A stretch of 64,000 nt of DNA, from assembly GCA_002698985.1 (NCBI GenBank), contig PAAY01000020.1, positions 58,424 through 122,423 of the forward strand. Reading direction: 5' to 3'. Positions 1-9,043 of the stretch are shown piece after piece (the stretch's first letter is position 1; the number at the start of each line of letters is the position of its first letter). Both the position numbers and the translations under genes were made by a program. This DNA is from Saprospirales bacterium. GTDB lineage: Bacteria > Bacteroidota > Bacteroidia > Chitinophagales > Saprospiraceae. The notes beneath the pieces are model-generated. The model worked only from the letters and a program-made list of their open reading frames with translations, had not been told where the DNA came from and did not search any database.

Positions 1-2292
1 GGGGGCGGGTTTTCGCTTTTTCAGGTAGCGGGCGTAAGCGCCTTTTTTGGCCTTTTGCCTTACGCCGTTCAGTACCAGGTATAGGTTCGGAATCTGGAAT
101 GAATCCAGCAGTTCGTTGATCGGTTTCAGTTGCCGCAGGCGTGTGGTGCCTTTGCGGATCAGAAACAGGTTGGCGGTGCTCTTCCGCATCAGCACGATGC
201 TGTCGTCAAAAAGCCCGATGGGAGCCACATCCACGATGACCATGTCGAAATGCCAACGCAGGTCGTGGATGATGTCCAGGGCTTTGGCGGAAAAGACCTT
301 GCCTTCCAGGCTGTCGTCGTACTGGCCGGCCGGAATGAAGTAGAGGTTCTCATCGGAGGTGTTTTGCACCAGGTCCAAGGCGTGGCGGTCGCTTTTGATC
401 GCTTCGCAAAAACCATCGGAATTGTCCATGCCTAGTTCTTCGTGCAATTCTGGTTTGCGCACGTCGAGGTCCAGCAACAGCACCTTGTAGCCATAAGCTG
501 CCATCGCTTTCGCAATGCGGGCACTCACGAAAGTCTTGCCTTCATTGGGCATGTTGGAGCTCAGCACAAAGAGCTGCGCCTGCCCCTTCGTTTCGGGTTT
601 TGGCAGATCCCGCAGGTTGGCCGTCAGGCCCGACACCAGTGAAAAACCCGGAGGGGTCTTGCGGGTCAGCCGGTACACCTCGCCGATGATGGGGTATTGG
701 GGGAGTTTCTCTTCCAGCTCGTCTTTCGAGCTGACGGTTTCTTTCACATAGCTGCGCAAATAGGCGTAAAACATGCCCGCCAGCAGCGCCAGCAAAAAGG
801 CCATTCCGTAATAGAGCGACTTGTTGGGTGCCACGGTGGCCTTGGGCCGGACGGCGTGTTCTATGATCTTGTGCGGAAACAGGTCGGATTGCTGCATGAT
901 GGACAGCTCCGTGTACTTCCGCATGAGGTAATTGTACAGTGCCTCGTTGAGAGCCACCTGCCGTTGCAGCACCACCAACTGGCGCTCCTTTTCCGGAAAG
1001 CGCTCCACTTTCTGGTTCACTTCCGCAATTTGGGATTCCAGTTCCAGGGTTTTCTGTTGCAGGTTTTCCAGGGTGGAGTTCACCGATTCGTTCAGGAAGG
1101 CCCTCGTTTCTTTGATCTTCTGGTCCAGGTTCAGGATGAGGGGGTGCTGCAGGGTGTATTTCTGCAGGTAGTCCTGCCGCTGCTCTTCGTAAGACTGCGC
1201 CTTCAGGTAGCTGCCCCGAAAAATCGGGTCTGACAGCGCTTCGAAGTTGGGGCTGAAATCGCTGAGGCTGTTGCCGGAGAGCAGGTATTCCTGCAGGCGT
1301 TTCAGCTCCGAGGTTTTCATGTCCAGGTCCACCTTCTGGAGGTTGAGTTGGGTCAGTTCCCGCAGTACGGCATCGGTTTCCTGGGTGGAGTTGATGAGCT
1401 GGTTTTCAGAGCGGTAGCCGGCCAGCCCGGCCTCGGCATCGCCTAGGCGTTTTTTGACGACTTCCAGCTGTTTTTCAAGGTATTCGAGGGTTTCGGCCAC
1501 CTGCTGTTCCCGGCTCTTCCGGCCTTCTTCGATGTAGGTCTTCATCAGGGTGTTGACGAAGGTCTGCGCCTTTTCGGGCAGTTCGTGGTTGAAATAGACC
1601 TTGATGATGGACACCTCTTTGTCAACGGGTTTCACGAAGAGCTTGTCGCTTTTGTATTGCCCGATGAGGGCATCCTCGCTGTTCACTTTCAGGGCAAAGA
1701 GGTCGCCCGGTTTCAGGCTGTTGGGCTTTAGCTTCAGAAAAGCAGAATCCGGCTCGATGGTGAGCAAAAGGCCGTTCTTCTCAATCAACTGCCCCTGATC
1801 CACGATGGTGGCATGGGCAGAGTCTTTTGGTGAGCCGTCGAAAAAACGGAAGCGGCCCTCGCCGAGGTAATCGAAATAAATCGTTTTATCCAGCGCTTTG
1901 TCGTCGTTGACACCGTAGTCTATCTTAAACGGCCGCTCTTCGTAAATCTCCGAGAGCCGCACATCGCCTACCCTGTAGGTGGTCAGTTCCCAGTGCAGGT
2001 TTTCCAGGGTTTTGCGGATGAGGTCACGGGTTTGAAACACTTCCACCTCCGCCAGAAAGTTTTCGTTCTGCCGGGGCAGGTTTTTCTCGTTTTCTTCGCC
2101 AAACAGGTTGATGGCAGCCTGGGTGTAGTTCAGGTTGTTGATCTTGATGGCACCGCCGGCGCGGTACTCCGGCGTCATGTAAGTCACTGCCCTTCGGGTA
2201 ACGAGAATAGCAATGGTGATCAGCCCGATCAGCACCGGGGAGGCCTTGAGCAAAGGCCTTATGATCATCTTGTATTCTTTGTTGAAGGTCAT
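1..2292 (-). CDS. Polysaccharide biosynthesis tyrosine autokinase (Wzc-like), 3' end cut by window edge
   Basis: Reads open from an ATG at 2292 to the window edge, about 764 codons without a stop. It is an inner-membrane co-polymerase/BY-kinase that would regulate chain length and export of an exopolysaccharide. N-terminal Wzz-type half: a membrane segment near residues 15-32 (VLIGLITIAILV), a long periplasmic part rich in coiled coil, and a second membrane segment (YYGMAFLLALLAGMFYAYL). The C-terminal cytoplasmic kinase has the Walker A-like PNEGKT, Walker A' VLLLDLDVRKP and Walker B MVIVDVAP typical of bacterial tyrosine kinases. The tail at the edge is basic (YLKKRKP); the usual C-terminal tyrosine cluster is not visible and may lie outside. 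It is 30 bp downstream of the export lipoprotein, so the two form one operon. Confidence 0.9.
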   Translation of the reverse strand, partial: MTFNKEYKMIIRPLLKASPVLIGLITIAILVTRRAVTYMTPEYRAGGAIKINNLNYTQAAINLFGEENEKNLPRQNENFLAEVEVFQTRDLIRKTLENLHWELTTYRVGDVRLSEIYEERPFKIDYGVNDDKALDKTIYFDYLGEGRFRFFDGSPKDSAHATIVDQGQLIEKNGLLLTIEPDSAFLKLKPNSLKPGDLFALKVNSEDALIGQYKSDKLFVKPVDKEVSIIKVYFNHELPEKAQTFVNTLMKTYIEEGRKSREQQVAETLEYLEKQLEVVKKRLGDAEAGLAGYRSENQLINSTQETDAVLRELTQLNLQKVDLDMKTSELKRLQEYLLSGNSLSDFSPNFEALSDPIFRGSYLKAQSYEEQRQDYLQKYTLQHPLILNLDQKIKETRAFLNESVNSTLENLQQKTLELESQIAEVNQKVERFPEKERQLVVLQRQVALNEALYNYLMRKYTELSIMQQSDLFPHKIIEHAVRPKATVAPNKSLYYGMAFLLALLAGMFYAYLRSYVKETVSSKDELEEKLPQYPIIGEVYRLTRKTPPGFSLVSGLTANLRDLPKPETKGQAQLFVLSSNMPNEGKTFVSARIAKAMAAYGYKVLLLDLDVRKPELHEELGMDNSDGFCEAIKSDRHALDLVQNTSDENLYFIPAGQYDDSLEGKVFSAKALDIIHDLRWHFDMVIVDVAPIGLFDDSIVLMRKSTANLFLIRKGTTRLRQLKPINELLDSFQIPNLYLVLNGVRQKAKKGAYARYLKKRKPAP

Positions 2293-2322
2293 GTTGTTAC
2301 AGTGTCTGCCTGGATTATTCGT

Positions 2323-3075
2323 CTACTTCAGAAATACGGAGGCCACCAGCGCAATGCCGGTGAGTATTCCGGTGAAGTTGGTGACCCTTCTTAGTTTTTC
2401 GTCGGTGAATTTCTTGCCGGTGGCACCCACATACACCACGTCGTCGGGCTGCAGGTCCACATTGTATTCGGCATAGGCCACCAGGCTGGTGAAGTCCACA
2501 TCCAGTTCCACCGGTTGCTGATTCACCAGCCTGATCACCTTGATATCGTCGTTTTTGGAGTAGGGGGTGAGGCCGCCTGCCGCACCCAGTATTTCCACCA
2601 GCGATACCCGCTCGTTGTCGAGCTGGTAGCGGCCGGGGGCGTTCACCTCCCCCAAAACCGTGACGTAATGGCTGAGCACCTTGACGTTGATGATAGGGTC
2701 TTTGATGAGCTCGCTGTACTTCTGTTCCAGCAGGTAGTTCACCTCTTTGATGTCGTAGCCGCCGATCTTCACCCGGCCGATCTGGGGCAGGTTCACTTCT
2801 CCCTCGTTGTCAACGACCAGCCAGCGGCCGGTGGCCTCGCTCGAGTTGAAATTGGTGTTGATGGAACCGATGGACAATTCATCGTGGCCCCAGATGCTGA
2901 TGGTGAGTTTGTCGCCAGGTTGGATGATGGGCGCTCTGGGACGGAAATACTGCTGGAGGATGAGCCTTTGGCTTTCGGCCTGCCGGGCTTCTTTCTCAAA
3001 CAGTTGTTTCGGGCTTGAACAGCTTATCAAGCCCGAAACACAGATGATTGTGAATAGTGTCACTCTGAGTAGCAT
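2323..3075 (-). CDS. Polysaccharide export outer-membrane lipoprotein (Wza/GfcE-like)
   Basis: A 250-residue lipoprotein with signal sequence and lipobox LISC (Cys near residue 19). The Poly_export domain follows (PGDKLTISIWGHDELS), then SLBB-type modules (VTVLGEVNAPGRYQL; a second one with YSKNDDIKVI). A hydrophobic C-terminal segment (ILTGIALVASVFLK) replaces the amphipathic helix of E. coli Wza, as is common in shorter Bacteroidota members. It would form the outer-membrane channel for the polysaccharide handled by the downstream tyrosine autokinase, with which it is co-transcribed. Residue-level identity to a particular capsule system cannot be judged; the family call is secure. Confidence 0.9.
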   Translation of the reverse strand: MLLRVTLFTIICVSGLISCSSPKQLFEKEARQAESQRLILQQYFRPRAPIIQPGDKLTISIWGHDELSIGSINTNFNSSEATGRWLVVDNEGEVNLPQIGRVKIGGYDIKEVNYLLEQKYSELIKDPIINVKVLSHYVTVLGEVNAPGRYQLDNERVSLVEILGAAGGLTPYSKNDDIKVIRLVNQQPVELDVDFTSLVAYAEYNVDLQPDDVVYVGATGKKFTDEKLRRVTNFTGILTGIALVASVFLK

Positions 3076-3232
3076 GGTGGCGTTTTACATTATCACTGCC
3101 CAGGAGAATTCCATAAAGGTGCCACCCTTGGTTTGGAGGATTGGGAAGGGGATGGAGGAATTTTGACCGGCACTGAAAGCCGTTATCGTTTTGAAGTTGT
3201 TGTGGGTAGCTCAGGCTGTCTTACCTTTTTGG

Positions 3233-3283
3233 TTTAGAGGGGTTTAGAGGGGTTGAGAGAGGTTGAGAGGGGTTTGGAGTACA
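3233..3283. repeat. Short-word repeat, GGTTTAGAGG family
   Basis: In the 420-bp gap between the divergent export gene and the potassium channel, about six degenerate copies of the 10-mer GGTTTAGAGG / GGTTGAGAGG stand head to tail. The same words recur at 15.85, 23.7, 23.8, 41.45, 42.35 and 61.7 kb. I see no gene in the rest of the gap. Confidence 0.8.
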
Positions 3284-3498
3284 GTTCGGATACCCTCGAT
3301 CCGTCTTCCAAATAGCCTTCAAAATGCAGCGGGATGGTGATGGGATTGCAAACGCCGCTTTTCCACTTTTGGGAATGCTGTTTTCATCCTGGGAAGGCCT
3401 GGGAATTCAGCTGTGCTGAGGCATGAAAAGCAAGGAATTGTCAGGCATGTGCCGGGAAAAACAGATTTTAGCGCTCAGGCCCAAACAAGCTGGTAACA

Positions 3499-4401
3499 AT
3501 GTTCAGAAATTTCATCAATCGGATCTGGCACCGGTATTTTGACGAAAGCAATCCGGAAGTGGATGCCCGTAAGCACCGTATTCATGAGGTGATCTTTGAA
3601 TCCCACACCCCACAGGGCAAGCTCTTCGACGTGGTGCTTTTTCTCGTCATCATTGCCAGTGTATTGGTTGTCATGCTGGAGAGCATCCGTGATCTGCGGG
3701 TGCATTACGGCAGCTTCTTTTACTTCCTGGAATGGGCCTTCACCCTGTTTTTTACCATCGAATATGCCTTGCGGGTGTATTGTCTGAAAAAGCCAAAAGT
3801 TTACGTTTTCAGCTTTTTCGGCATCATCGATCTGTTGGCCATTTTGCCCACCTACATCAGTTGGTTGTTGCCGGGTGCGCAGTCCTTGCTGGTCATCCGC
3901 ATCCTTCGGCTGCTGCGTATTTTCAGGGTCTTTCGCCTGCGGCAATATTTTTCCGAAGGGAAATACATGGTGCAGGCCATGAAGGCCAGTCAGCGCAAGA
4001 TTGCCGTTTTCATGTTTTTCATTGTGCTCATGGTAACCGTTTTCGGCTCGTTGATGTACCTGATCGAGGGTGGCATACCCGATTCTGGTTTCACGAGCAT
4101 TCCCCGGAGTATCTATTGGGCAATCGTAACGCTGACCACTGTGGGGTACGGTGACATTACGCCCGTAACGGCTTTGGGGCAGTTCATTTCTGCCATCGTG
4201 ATGATCCTGGGTTATGCGGTGATAGCAGTGCCAACCGGCATCGTTTCAGCAGAGATGATGCGCACGCAACCCCCTGTAGACATCACCAATTTTGCCTGCC
4301 CCTCCTGCGGCAGGGAAGGCCACGCCCCCGATGCGGTGTATTGCAAATACTGCGGCGCCCACCTCCGCGAAAATGAACTGCCGGATGAAGGGGTTTTGTA
4401 A
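3499..4401 (+). CDS. Voltage-gated potassium channel with C-terminal zinc ribbon
   Basis: A 300-residue six-helix ion channel. Helices S1-S4 lie in residues 41-150; S4 carries regularly spaced arginines (RILRLLRIFRVFRLR). The pore has the canonical potassium selectivity filter TVGYGD at 214-219, followed by S6 (SAIVMILGYAVIAVPTG). The cytoplasmic tail ends in a four-cysteine zinc ribbon (CPSC at 267-270 and CKYC at 282-285) instead of the RCK/KTN domain found in many bacterial channels. It should conduct K+ across the inner membrane and respond to voltage; the ribbon may gate or assemble it (inference). It stands alone, divergent from the polysaccharide pair. Confidence 0.92.
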   Translation: MFRNFINRIWHRYFDESNPEVDARKHRIHEVIFESHTPQGKLFDVVLFLVIIASVLVVMLESIRDLRVHYGSFFYFLEWAFTLFFTIEYALRVYCLKKPKVYVFSFFGIIDLLAILPTYISWLLPGAQSLLVIRILRLLRIFRVFRLRQYFSEGKYMVQAMKASQRKIAVFMFFIVLMVTVFGSLMYLIEGGIPDSGFTSIPRSIYWAIVTLTTVGYGDITPVTALGQFISAIVMILGYAVIAVPTGIVSAEMMRTQPPVDITNFACPSCGREGHAPDAVYCKYCGAHLRENELPDEGVL

Positions 4402-4475
4402 GCCGTACAACATTGCATGCCAATCTTTTGGGAAGCAATTATCCCTTGATTATCTTGCCCGCCCTCTCAGATTGA

Positions 4476-4493
4476 CCCTGATAGCTATCGGGG
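4476..4493. repeat. Palindrome of the CCGAT-N4-ATCGG type
   Basis: CCCTGATAGCTATCGGGG is an almost perfect inverted repeat (one T/G pair) in the gap after the channel gene. Related palindromes occur at 25593 and 37734. Confidence 0.6.
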
Positions 4494-4545
4494 ACAGTTG
4501 GCAGTACCCAGTGATCCGAAAGACCTCCCCCGTTTACCTTTCATA

Positions 4546-4618
4546 AACCTTCAAAAAACCTCGGAAAAACCTCAGGAAAAACCTCAGGAAAAACCTCAGG
4601 AAAAACCTCCAAAAACCC
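4546..4618. repeat. Direct repeat CTCAGGAAAAAC
   Basis: Four to five direct copies of a 12-13 bp unit (AAAAACCTCAGG) just upstream of the metalloprotease gene. No coding potential is seen in the 300-bp gap. Confidence 0.8.
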
Positions 4619-4698
4619 CTGTCTCCGAACAGCGTCCGAAGACAGGAATAACCTTCCCTTAACTCACTAACAAATTGCGCCGGAGGCGCTACGAAACC

Positions 4699-7182
4699 AT
4701 GAGAAAGTCAATTCTGTTTGCACTCCTGACCCTCACCTTTATTTGTTTAAACAACTATACGGCTGCTGCCCAGGAAAATCCGGATCCGGACAAAACCGAG
4801 AATGGCGACAAGGCCGATGATGAAAAAGGTGATGACGAGAAAGAATCCAAGAAGAAGAAGAACAAGAGCAAGATAAAGCCCTTTGAGGAAGTCATTTCTG
4901 AGGAGGCTGTCGTGGACAGCGGCTTGTTCATCGTTTACAAAGACGCCGACAAATACTTCTTCGAAATTCCGTTTGAAATGATGGAGCGGGAGATTCTTGT
5001 GGTGAGCCGCATTTCAGGTTATGTACGCAACCTCAGCTTTGGCGGAGCCGGCATGGCCAGCAGGCCAGAGCAGGTCATCAGGTGGCAAAGGCACGAAGAG
5101 CAGTTGATGATGCGGAGCGTTTCGTACAGCAGTGTGGCCTCGGAAGAGGACCCCGTTTACCAGAGTGTAAAAAACAACAACTTCGAGCCGGTGATCATGG
5201 CTTTCCAGATCCTGGCCTACAACCAGGATTCCACGGCCTATATCATCGATCCGTCGGCGCTGTTCACTTCCGATGTGCCCATGATCGGGCCCATGAGCAA
5301 CGATCAGCGGAAGGATTTTGGCATCAGCAGCCTGGACGGGAAGCGCAGCTTCATCGTGCGTATGAAGTCCTTCCCGGAAAATGTGGAGGTGCGCCATGTG
5401 CTGACCTACAAAGGCAGCAAACTGCCCGACAATGCAGTCACAGGAACCCTTTCGCTGGAGATGAACCAGAGTTTCATCATCCTACCCGAGGTACCCATGC
5501 AGCCCCGCTACCACGACGACAGGGTGGGCTATTTCAGCGTCCGGCAGATCAATTACAGCCTCGACGAGCAGAAAGCAGCCAGTCAGCGCTTCATCACCCG
5601 CTGGCGGCTGGAGCCCAAAGACTGGGACGCCTTCAACCGGGGAGAGCTGGTGGAACCGGTCAAACCCATCGTGTACTATGTGGATCCGGCAACGCCTGAG
5701 AAGTGGCGACCCTATATCAAACAGGGCATCGAGGACTGGCAGGTGGCCTTCGAAAAAGCGGGTTTTAAGAATGCCATCCTTGCCGCCGATCCGCCCAGTC
5801 CGGAAGAAGACCCCGACTGGAGCCCGGAGGATGTGCGCTATTCCGTGGTGCGCTACATCACCACCGAAATCCAGAACGCCATGGGACCCCACACCCACGA
5901 CCCCCGCAGCGGTGAGATCATCGAGAGCGACATCCTGTGGTACCACAACGTGATGAACTTGCTTCGCAACTGGTACCTGGTGCAAACGGCCGCTGTCAAT
6001 CCTGCAGCTCGTTCCGTAAAATTCCGGGACGAAGTCATGGGGCAACTGATCCGCTTTGTGGCGGCGCATGAGGTAGGCCACACCCTGGGCCTGCCCCACA
6101 ACATGGCTTCCAGCTCGGCTTATCCGGTTGATTCTCTTCGCTCCGCAACTTTTACCGCCACTTCCGGTACGGCACCCTCCATCATGGACTATGCCCGCTT
6201 CAACTACATCGCACAGCCCGAAGACAAAGGCGTAAACCTGCATCCCCGCATCGGCGAATACGATTACTGGAGCATCATCTACGGATACCGCCCCATTCCT
6301 GAAGCCAGCAGCGCCGAGGAAGAACGGCCCATCCTCAACCAGTGGATCAAGGAAAGGGCCGGCAACCCCATCTACCGCTTTGGCAGGGCCGGCGTGGGTG
6401 ACCCCTCTGCACAAACAGAAGACCTGGGCGACGACGCTATGAAGGCCAGCGAATACGGCATCAAAACCCTCAAGCGCATCCTGCCGGAACTGCGTACATG
6501 GACTTTTGAAGAAGGGGAAGATTACGACGAATTGAAAGAGTTGTACAACCAGGTGGTGGGCCAGTATCGCCGCTACATGGGCCATGTGGTCACCAATGTT
6601 GGCGGAGCCTACGAATACCTCAAAACACAGGACCAGGAAGGGCCGGTTTACGTCCTCGTTCCGAAGGAAAAACAGAAAAGGGCCGTGGCCTTCCTCAATG
6701 AGCAGCTCTTCAAAACGCCAAGCTGGCTGATAGAGCAGGATATTCTAAGCCGCATCGAAAGCGAAGGCATGATGGACCGTATCAGGGGCCTTCAGGTGGG
6801 TACATTGGGTCGCCTCTTGCGCAGCAGCACCCTCAACCGACTGATAGAGCAGGAGGCGCTGAACGGCAGCCAGGCCTATTCCATGCTGGAAATGCTCAAC
6901 GATACCCGCAACGGCATCTTCTCCGAACTGAAATCCGGCGCCCGCATCGATCCTTTCCGCCGCAACCTGCAGCGCGGCTACGTGGATCGCATGGCCGACC
7001 TGCTGAAATCGGATGAGAGCGATGTGGTTCAAACCGACATCAGAGCGGTGGTCCGGGCCCAACTGGAGATGATCCGCAAGGACGCCGAAAAGGCCGCCAA
7101 ACGCCAGCGCGACAGCCTCTCGAAATACCACCTGCAGGAGCTGGCTGTCCGGATAGATGCGCTGCTGGAGGACGAGGAATGA
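4699..7182 (+). CDS. Secreted zinc-dependent metalloprotease (DUF5118/DUF5117/DUF4953)
   Basis: An 827-residue protein from ATG 4699; an upstream in-frame TTG would add eight arginine-rich residues before a normal signal peptide (MRKSILFALLTLTFICL) and is disfavoured. After the signal peptide comes a very acidic/lysine-rich linker, then the DUF5118 and DUF5117 regions and a DUF4953 catalytic domain. The zinc site is HEVGHTLGLPH at about 457-467, an extended metzincin-type HExxHxxGxxH, followed by SIMDYARFNY, which fits the Met-turn. The family is common in Bacteroidota as periplasmic or surface proteases of unknown substrate. Length is normal for the family. Monocistronic, between two repeat-filled gaps. 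Confidence 0.9.
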   Translation: MRKSILFALLTLTFICLNNYTAAAQENPDPDKTENGDKADDEKGDDEKESKKKKNKSKIKPFEEVISEEAVVDSGLFIVYKDADKYFFEIPFEMMEREILVVSRISGYVRNLSFGGAGMASRPEQVIRWQRHEEQLMMRSVSYSSVASEEDPVYQSVKNNNFEPVIMAFQILAYNQDSTAYIIDPSALFTSDVPMIGPMSNDQRKDFGISSLDGKRSFIVRMKSFPENVEVRHVLTYKGSKLPDNAVTGTLSLEMNQSFIILPEVPMQPRYHDDRVGYFSVRQINYSLDEQKAASQRFITRWRLEPKDWDAFNRGELVEPVKPIVYYVDPATPEKWRPYIKQGIEDWQVAFEKAGFKNAILAADPPSPEEDPDWSPEDVRYSVVRYITTEIQNAMGPHTHDPRSGEIIESDILWYHNVMNLLRNWYLVQTAAVNPAARSVKFRDEVMGQLIRFVAAHEVGHTLGLPHNMASSSAYPVDSLRSATFTATSGTAPSIMDYARFNYIAQPEDKGVNLHPRIGEYDYWSIIYGYRPIPEASSAEEERPILNQWIKERAGNPIYRFGRAGVGDPSAQTEDLGDDAMKASEYGIKTLKRILPELRTWTFEEGEDYDELKELYNQVVGQYRRYMGHVVTNVGGAYEYLKTQDQEGPVYVLVPKEKQKRAVAFLNEQLFKTPSWLIEQDILSRIESEGMMDRIRGLQVGTLGRLLRSSTLNRLIEQEALNGSQAYSMLEMLNDTRNGIFSELKSGARIDPFRRNLQRGYVDRMADLLKSDESDVVQTDIRAVVRAQLEMIRKDAEKAAKRQRDSLSKYHLQELAVRIDALLEDEE

Positions 7183-7557
7183 GAAATGAGGGATGAGGGA
7201 TGAGGGATGCCCCGAAAGCTTTCGGGGGAGGGATGAGGGATGAGAAGCGCTAGCGCCCCCAAACTCTAAACTTTAAACTCTACACCCTAAACTCTCAAAA
7301 AAACCGCAGAGTAAAACAGCGTTGTTACACAGAGTTTCACGGAGTATACACAGAGCTCCACGGAGATGGGGGAGCTATCGCCTCAAACCCTACACGCTAC
7401 ACCCTAAACTCTACACTCTAAACCCTACACCCTAAACTTATAAAACCACAGAGCATGGGCACGGAGCTTCACGGAGATGAGGGAGCTATCGCCTCAAACC
7501 CTACACCCTACACCCTACACCCTAAACCCTAAACTCCACACCAGCCCCTCTCAACGA
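7183..7557. repeat. Intergenic short-word repeat tract
   Basis: No gene. The tract holds, in order: GATGAGG words (7183-7245) interrupted by a perfect palindrome at 7210-7227; words like ACCCTAAACTCT (7260-7300 and 7385-7440, again 7497-7540); and an approximate duplication of a block with CACAGAGTTTCACGGAG words ending in GGGAGCTATCGCCTC (7315-7384 and 7445-7496). The same word families fill gaps at 8.8, 11.4, 17, 39.6 and 43.3 kb. Confidence 0.85.
7210..7227. repeat. Perfect 18-bp palindrome inside GATGAGG repeats
   Basis: CCCCGAAAGCTTTCGGGG is fully self-complementary and sits between two runs of the same GATGAGG word, as if it had been inserted into the run. Confidence 0.8.
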
Positions 7558-7596
7558 ATGAAAACATTGTTTTGCAGTGTACTCAATTCTTTATTC

Positions 7597-8082
7597 ATGA
7601 AAAGACTGATCAAGAGCACCCTTGCGGCATGGCTGCTTTTCGTTGGAATCGACTTCTTCTTCCACGCATCCCTTTTGCAGCCATTGTGGATGGAGCCGGT
7701 GGCGGGTATCAAGCCCAAAGAAGAGCTGGCCAGGCTAATTCCGGCTGGGTACCTGAGTTTTTTGCTGCTCACTTTTTTGATTGCATGGCTTTACAAAGAG
7801 CGCTTTGCTCAGCAGCCCGGTAGGATGCAGGCCTTTCGCTTCGCAATGGTGTTTGCCGCACTTTTCAGCGTTTCCAATTTCCTGGCGCTGTATTCTTTCG
7901 TCGCAATACCCATTAAGCACCTTTTGGTTTTTAATGCAGTTTACTTCATCGAGATCATGGCCGTTTTTGATGTTCTGTACCGTACTCTGCATTCCGCAAA
8001 ACCCGGAAAGATCTATTGGCTGGTGGTTGCTGCATTTATCGGATTGGTGGCAGCAGGCATTTTGTTACAGAATGTGATGTGA
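7597..8082 (+). CDS. Small integral membrane protein, function unknown
   Basis: 161 residues from the ATG at 7597; an in-frame ATG at 7558 would add 13 residues. Four hydrophobic helices are evident: LAAWLLFVGIDFFFHASLL, YLSFLLLTFLIAWLY, FAALFSVSNFLALYSFVAI, and a C-terminal IYWLVVAAFIGLVAAGILL. I do not recognise the family with certainty. No catalytic motif is visible. It stands alone between a repeat tract and the toxin-antitoxin pair. Confidence 0.7.
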   Translation: MKRLIKSTLAAWLLFVGIDFFFHASLLQPLWMEPVAGIKPKEELARLIPAGYLSFLLLTFLIAWLYKERFAQQPGRMQAFRFAMVFAALFSVSNFLALYSFVAIPIKHLLVFNAVYFIEIMAVFDVLYRTLHSAKPGKIYWLVVAAFIGLVAAGILLQNVM

Positions 8083-8124
8083 AAGGAGGGGAAATAGGAA
8101 ATTTCAAGTTCCGCATCAGAATAC

Positions 8125-8132
8125 TAACTTTG
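8125..8132 (+). promoter_or_regulatory. Candidate -7 element upstream of the MNT-HEPN pair
   Basis: TAACTTTG matches the Bacteroidota -7 consensus TAnnTTTG, 23 bp before the ATG at 8156. No clear TTG -33 element was seen at the usual distance. Confidence 0.45.
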
Positions 8133-8155
8133 ACATCATTCAGATTTGATATAGC

Positions 8156-8458
8156 ATGGCAGAATTCAACAAACAAATAGCAGATGAGGTGCTGAGGTTG
8201 CTAAAACCCTATGCTCCTAAAAAAGTGGGAATTTTTGGCTCCTATGCCAGGGGAGAAAATACTTCAGAGAGTGATTTGGATATCCTTATTTCTTTTAAGA
8301 ACAGAATAGGCTTGCTCAAGTTGGTGCAAATTCAACAAGAGTTATCCGACAAGCTTGGAATAGAGGTGGATTTGATTACTGAAAATAGTTTGAAGAATCC
8401 AACATTGAAATCATTGATTGAAAAGGACTTAATAGTGGTTTTTGATGAAGAAAAGTGA
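8156..8458 (+). CDS. MNT-domain nucleotidyltransferase, antitoxin of a MNT-HEPN system
   Basis: 100 residues. It has the minimal nucleotidyltransferase signature GS-X10-DXD exactly: G28-S29, then D40 and D42 (GSYARG...SDLDIL). In characterised HepT-MntA pairs the MNT protein neutralises its HEPN partner by adding AMP residues to a tyrosine. Its stop overlaps the start of the HEPN gene, so the two are translationally coupled, antitoxin first. The local base composition is more A/T-rich than the neighbours, fitting mobile defence or addiction modules. Confidence 0.88.
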   Translation: MAEFNKQIADEVLRLLKPYAPKKVGIFGSYARGENTSESDLDILISFKNRIGLLKLVQIQQELSDKLGIEVDLITENSLKNPTLKSLIEKDLIVVFDEEK

Positions 8459-8795
8459 TTTGATATATCTGCAGCATATCATTAGCAATTTGGAGAAAGC
8501 CAATGGATATTGTCAAAATATAACGCTGAAAGTATTCATTGAAGATGAAGAAAAACAAGATGCAGTAATCAGAAAGATTGAAGTTGCAGGCGAAGCGTGC
8601 AAAAGAATAAGTTCAGATACAAGAGAAAGGTTCCAGGATGTGCCATGGCGGGCGATTGCCGGGATGAGGGATAAACTGATACACGATTATTTTGAGGTTG
8701 ATGCAGAAACCGTGTGGGAGACCGCAACTTCCGATGTACCGAAATTGGTTCCGAGACTCAGAAAAATTCTTGAATTGCTTACTGAAGTTGATTGA
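8445..8795 (+). CDS. HepT-like HEPN ribonuclease toxin (DUF86)
   Basis: 116 residues from ATG 8445, overlapping the MNT gene by 14 bp. It is all-helical, with the HEPN motif RX4HXY present as RDKLIHDY (R75, H80, Y82). R and H form the RNase site in the dimer; the Y is the residue AMPylated by MntA in studied pairs. All three are intact, so toxin and antitoxin both look functional. Such pairs act in plasmid/chromosome maintenance or phage response; which applies here cannot be told. Confidence 0.88.
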   Translation: MKKSDLIYLQHIISNLEKANGYCQNITLKVFIEDEEKQDAVIRKIEVAGEACKRISSDTRERFQDVPWRAIAGMRDKLIHDYFEVDAETVWETATSDVPKLVPRLRKILELLTEVD

Positions 8796-9043
8796 TCACT
8801 AATCTGGCTTCCCTCTACACTCTAAACTCACAAAACCGCATAGTAAAGCAGCGTTGTTACACAGCGTTATTTCACGGAGTTTCACAGAGTATGAGCACGG
8901 AGCTATACGGAGATGGGAGCGCTAGCGCCTCCAACCCTACACTCTAAACCCTAAACCCTAAACTTGTAAAACCACAGAGCATGAGCACGGAGTTCCACGG
9001 AGATGGGGTGGCTAGCGCCTCCCTACTCCCTACTCTCTACTCC
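8796..9043. repeat. Intergenic short-word repeat tract
   Basis: No gene. Words like ACACTCTAAACTC, CACAGCGTTATTTCACGGAG and GGAGATGGG recur as at 7.2-7.55 kb, ending in CTACTCCCTACTCCC (9021-9058), which runs into the 3' end of the following minus-strand gene. Confidence 0.85.

Noticed and set aside
5482..6585. Long minus-strand open frame opposite the zinc metalloprotease
   Set aside because: A shadow frame caused by G+C-rich codons; the plus strand has a full signal peptide and HExxH site.
7380..7545. Telomere-like CCCTAAA repeats
   Set aside because: The words are degenerate, mixed with other families, found inside a chromosome, and the surrounding genes are bacterial.
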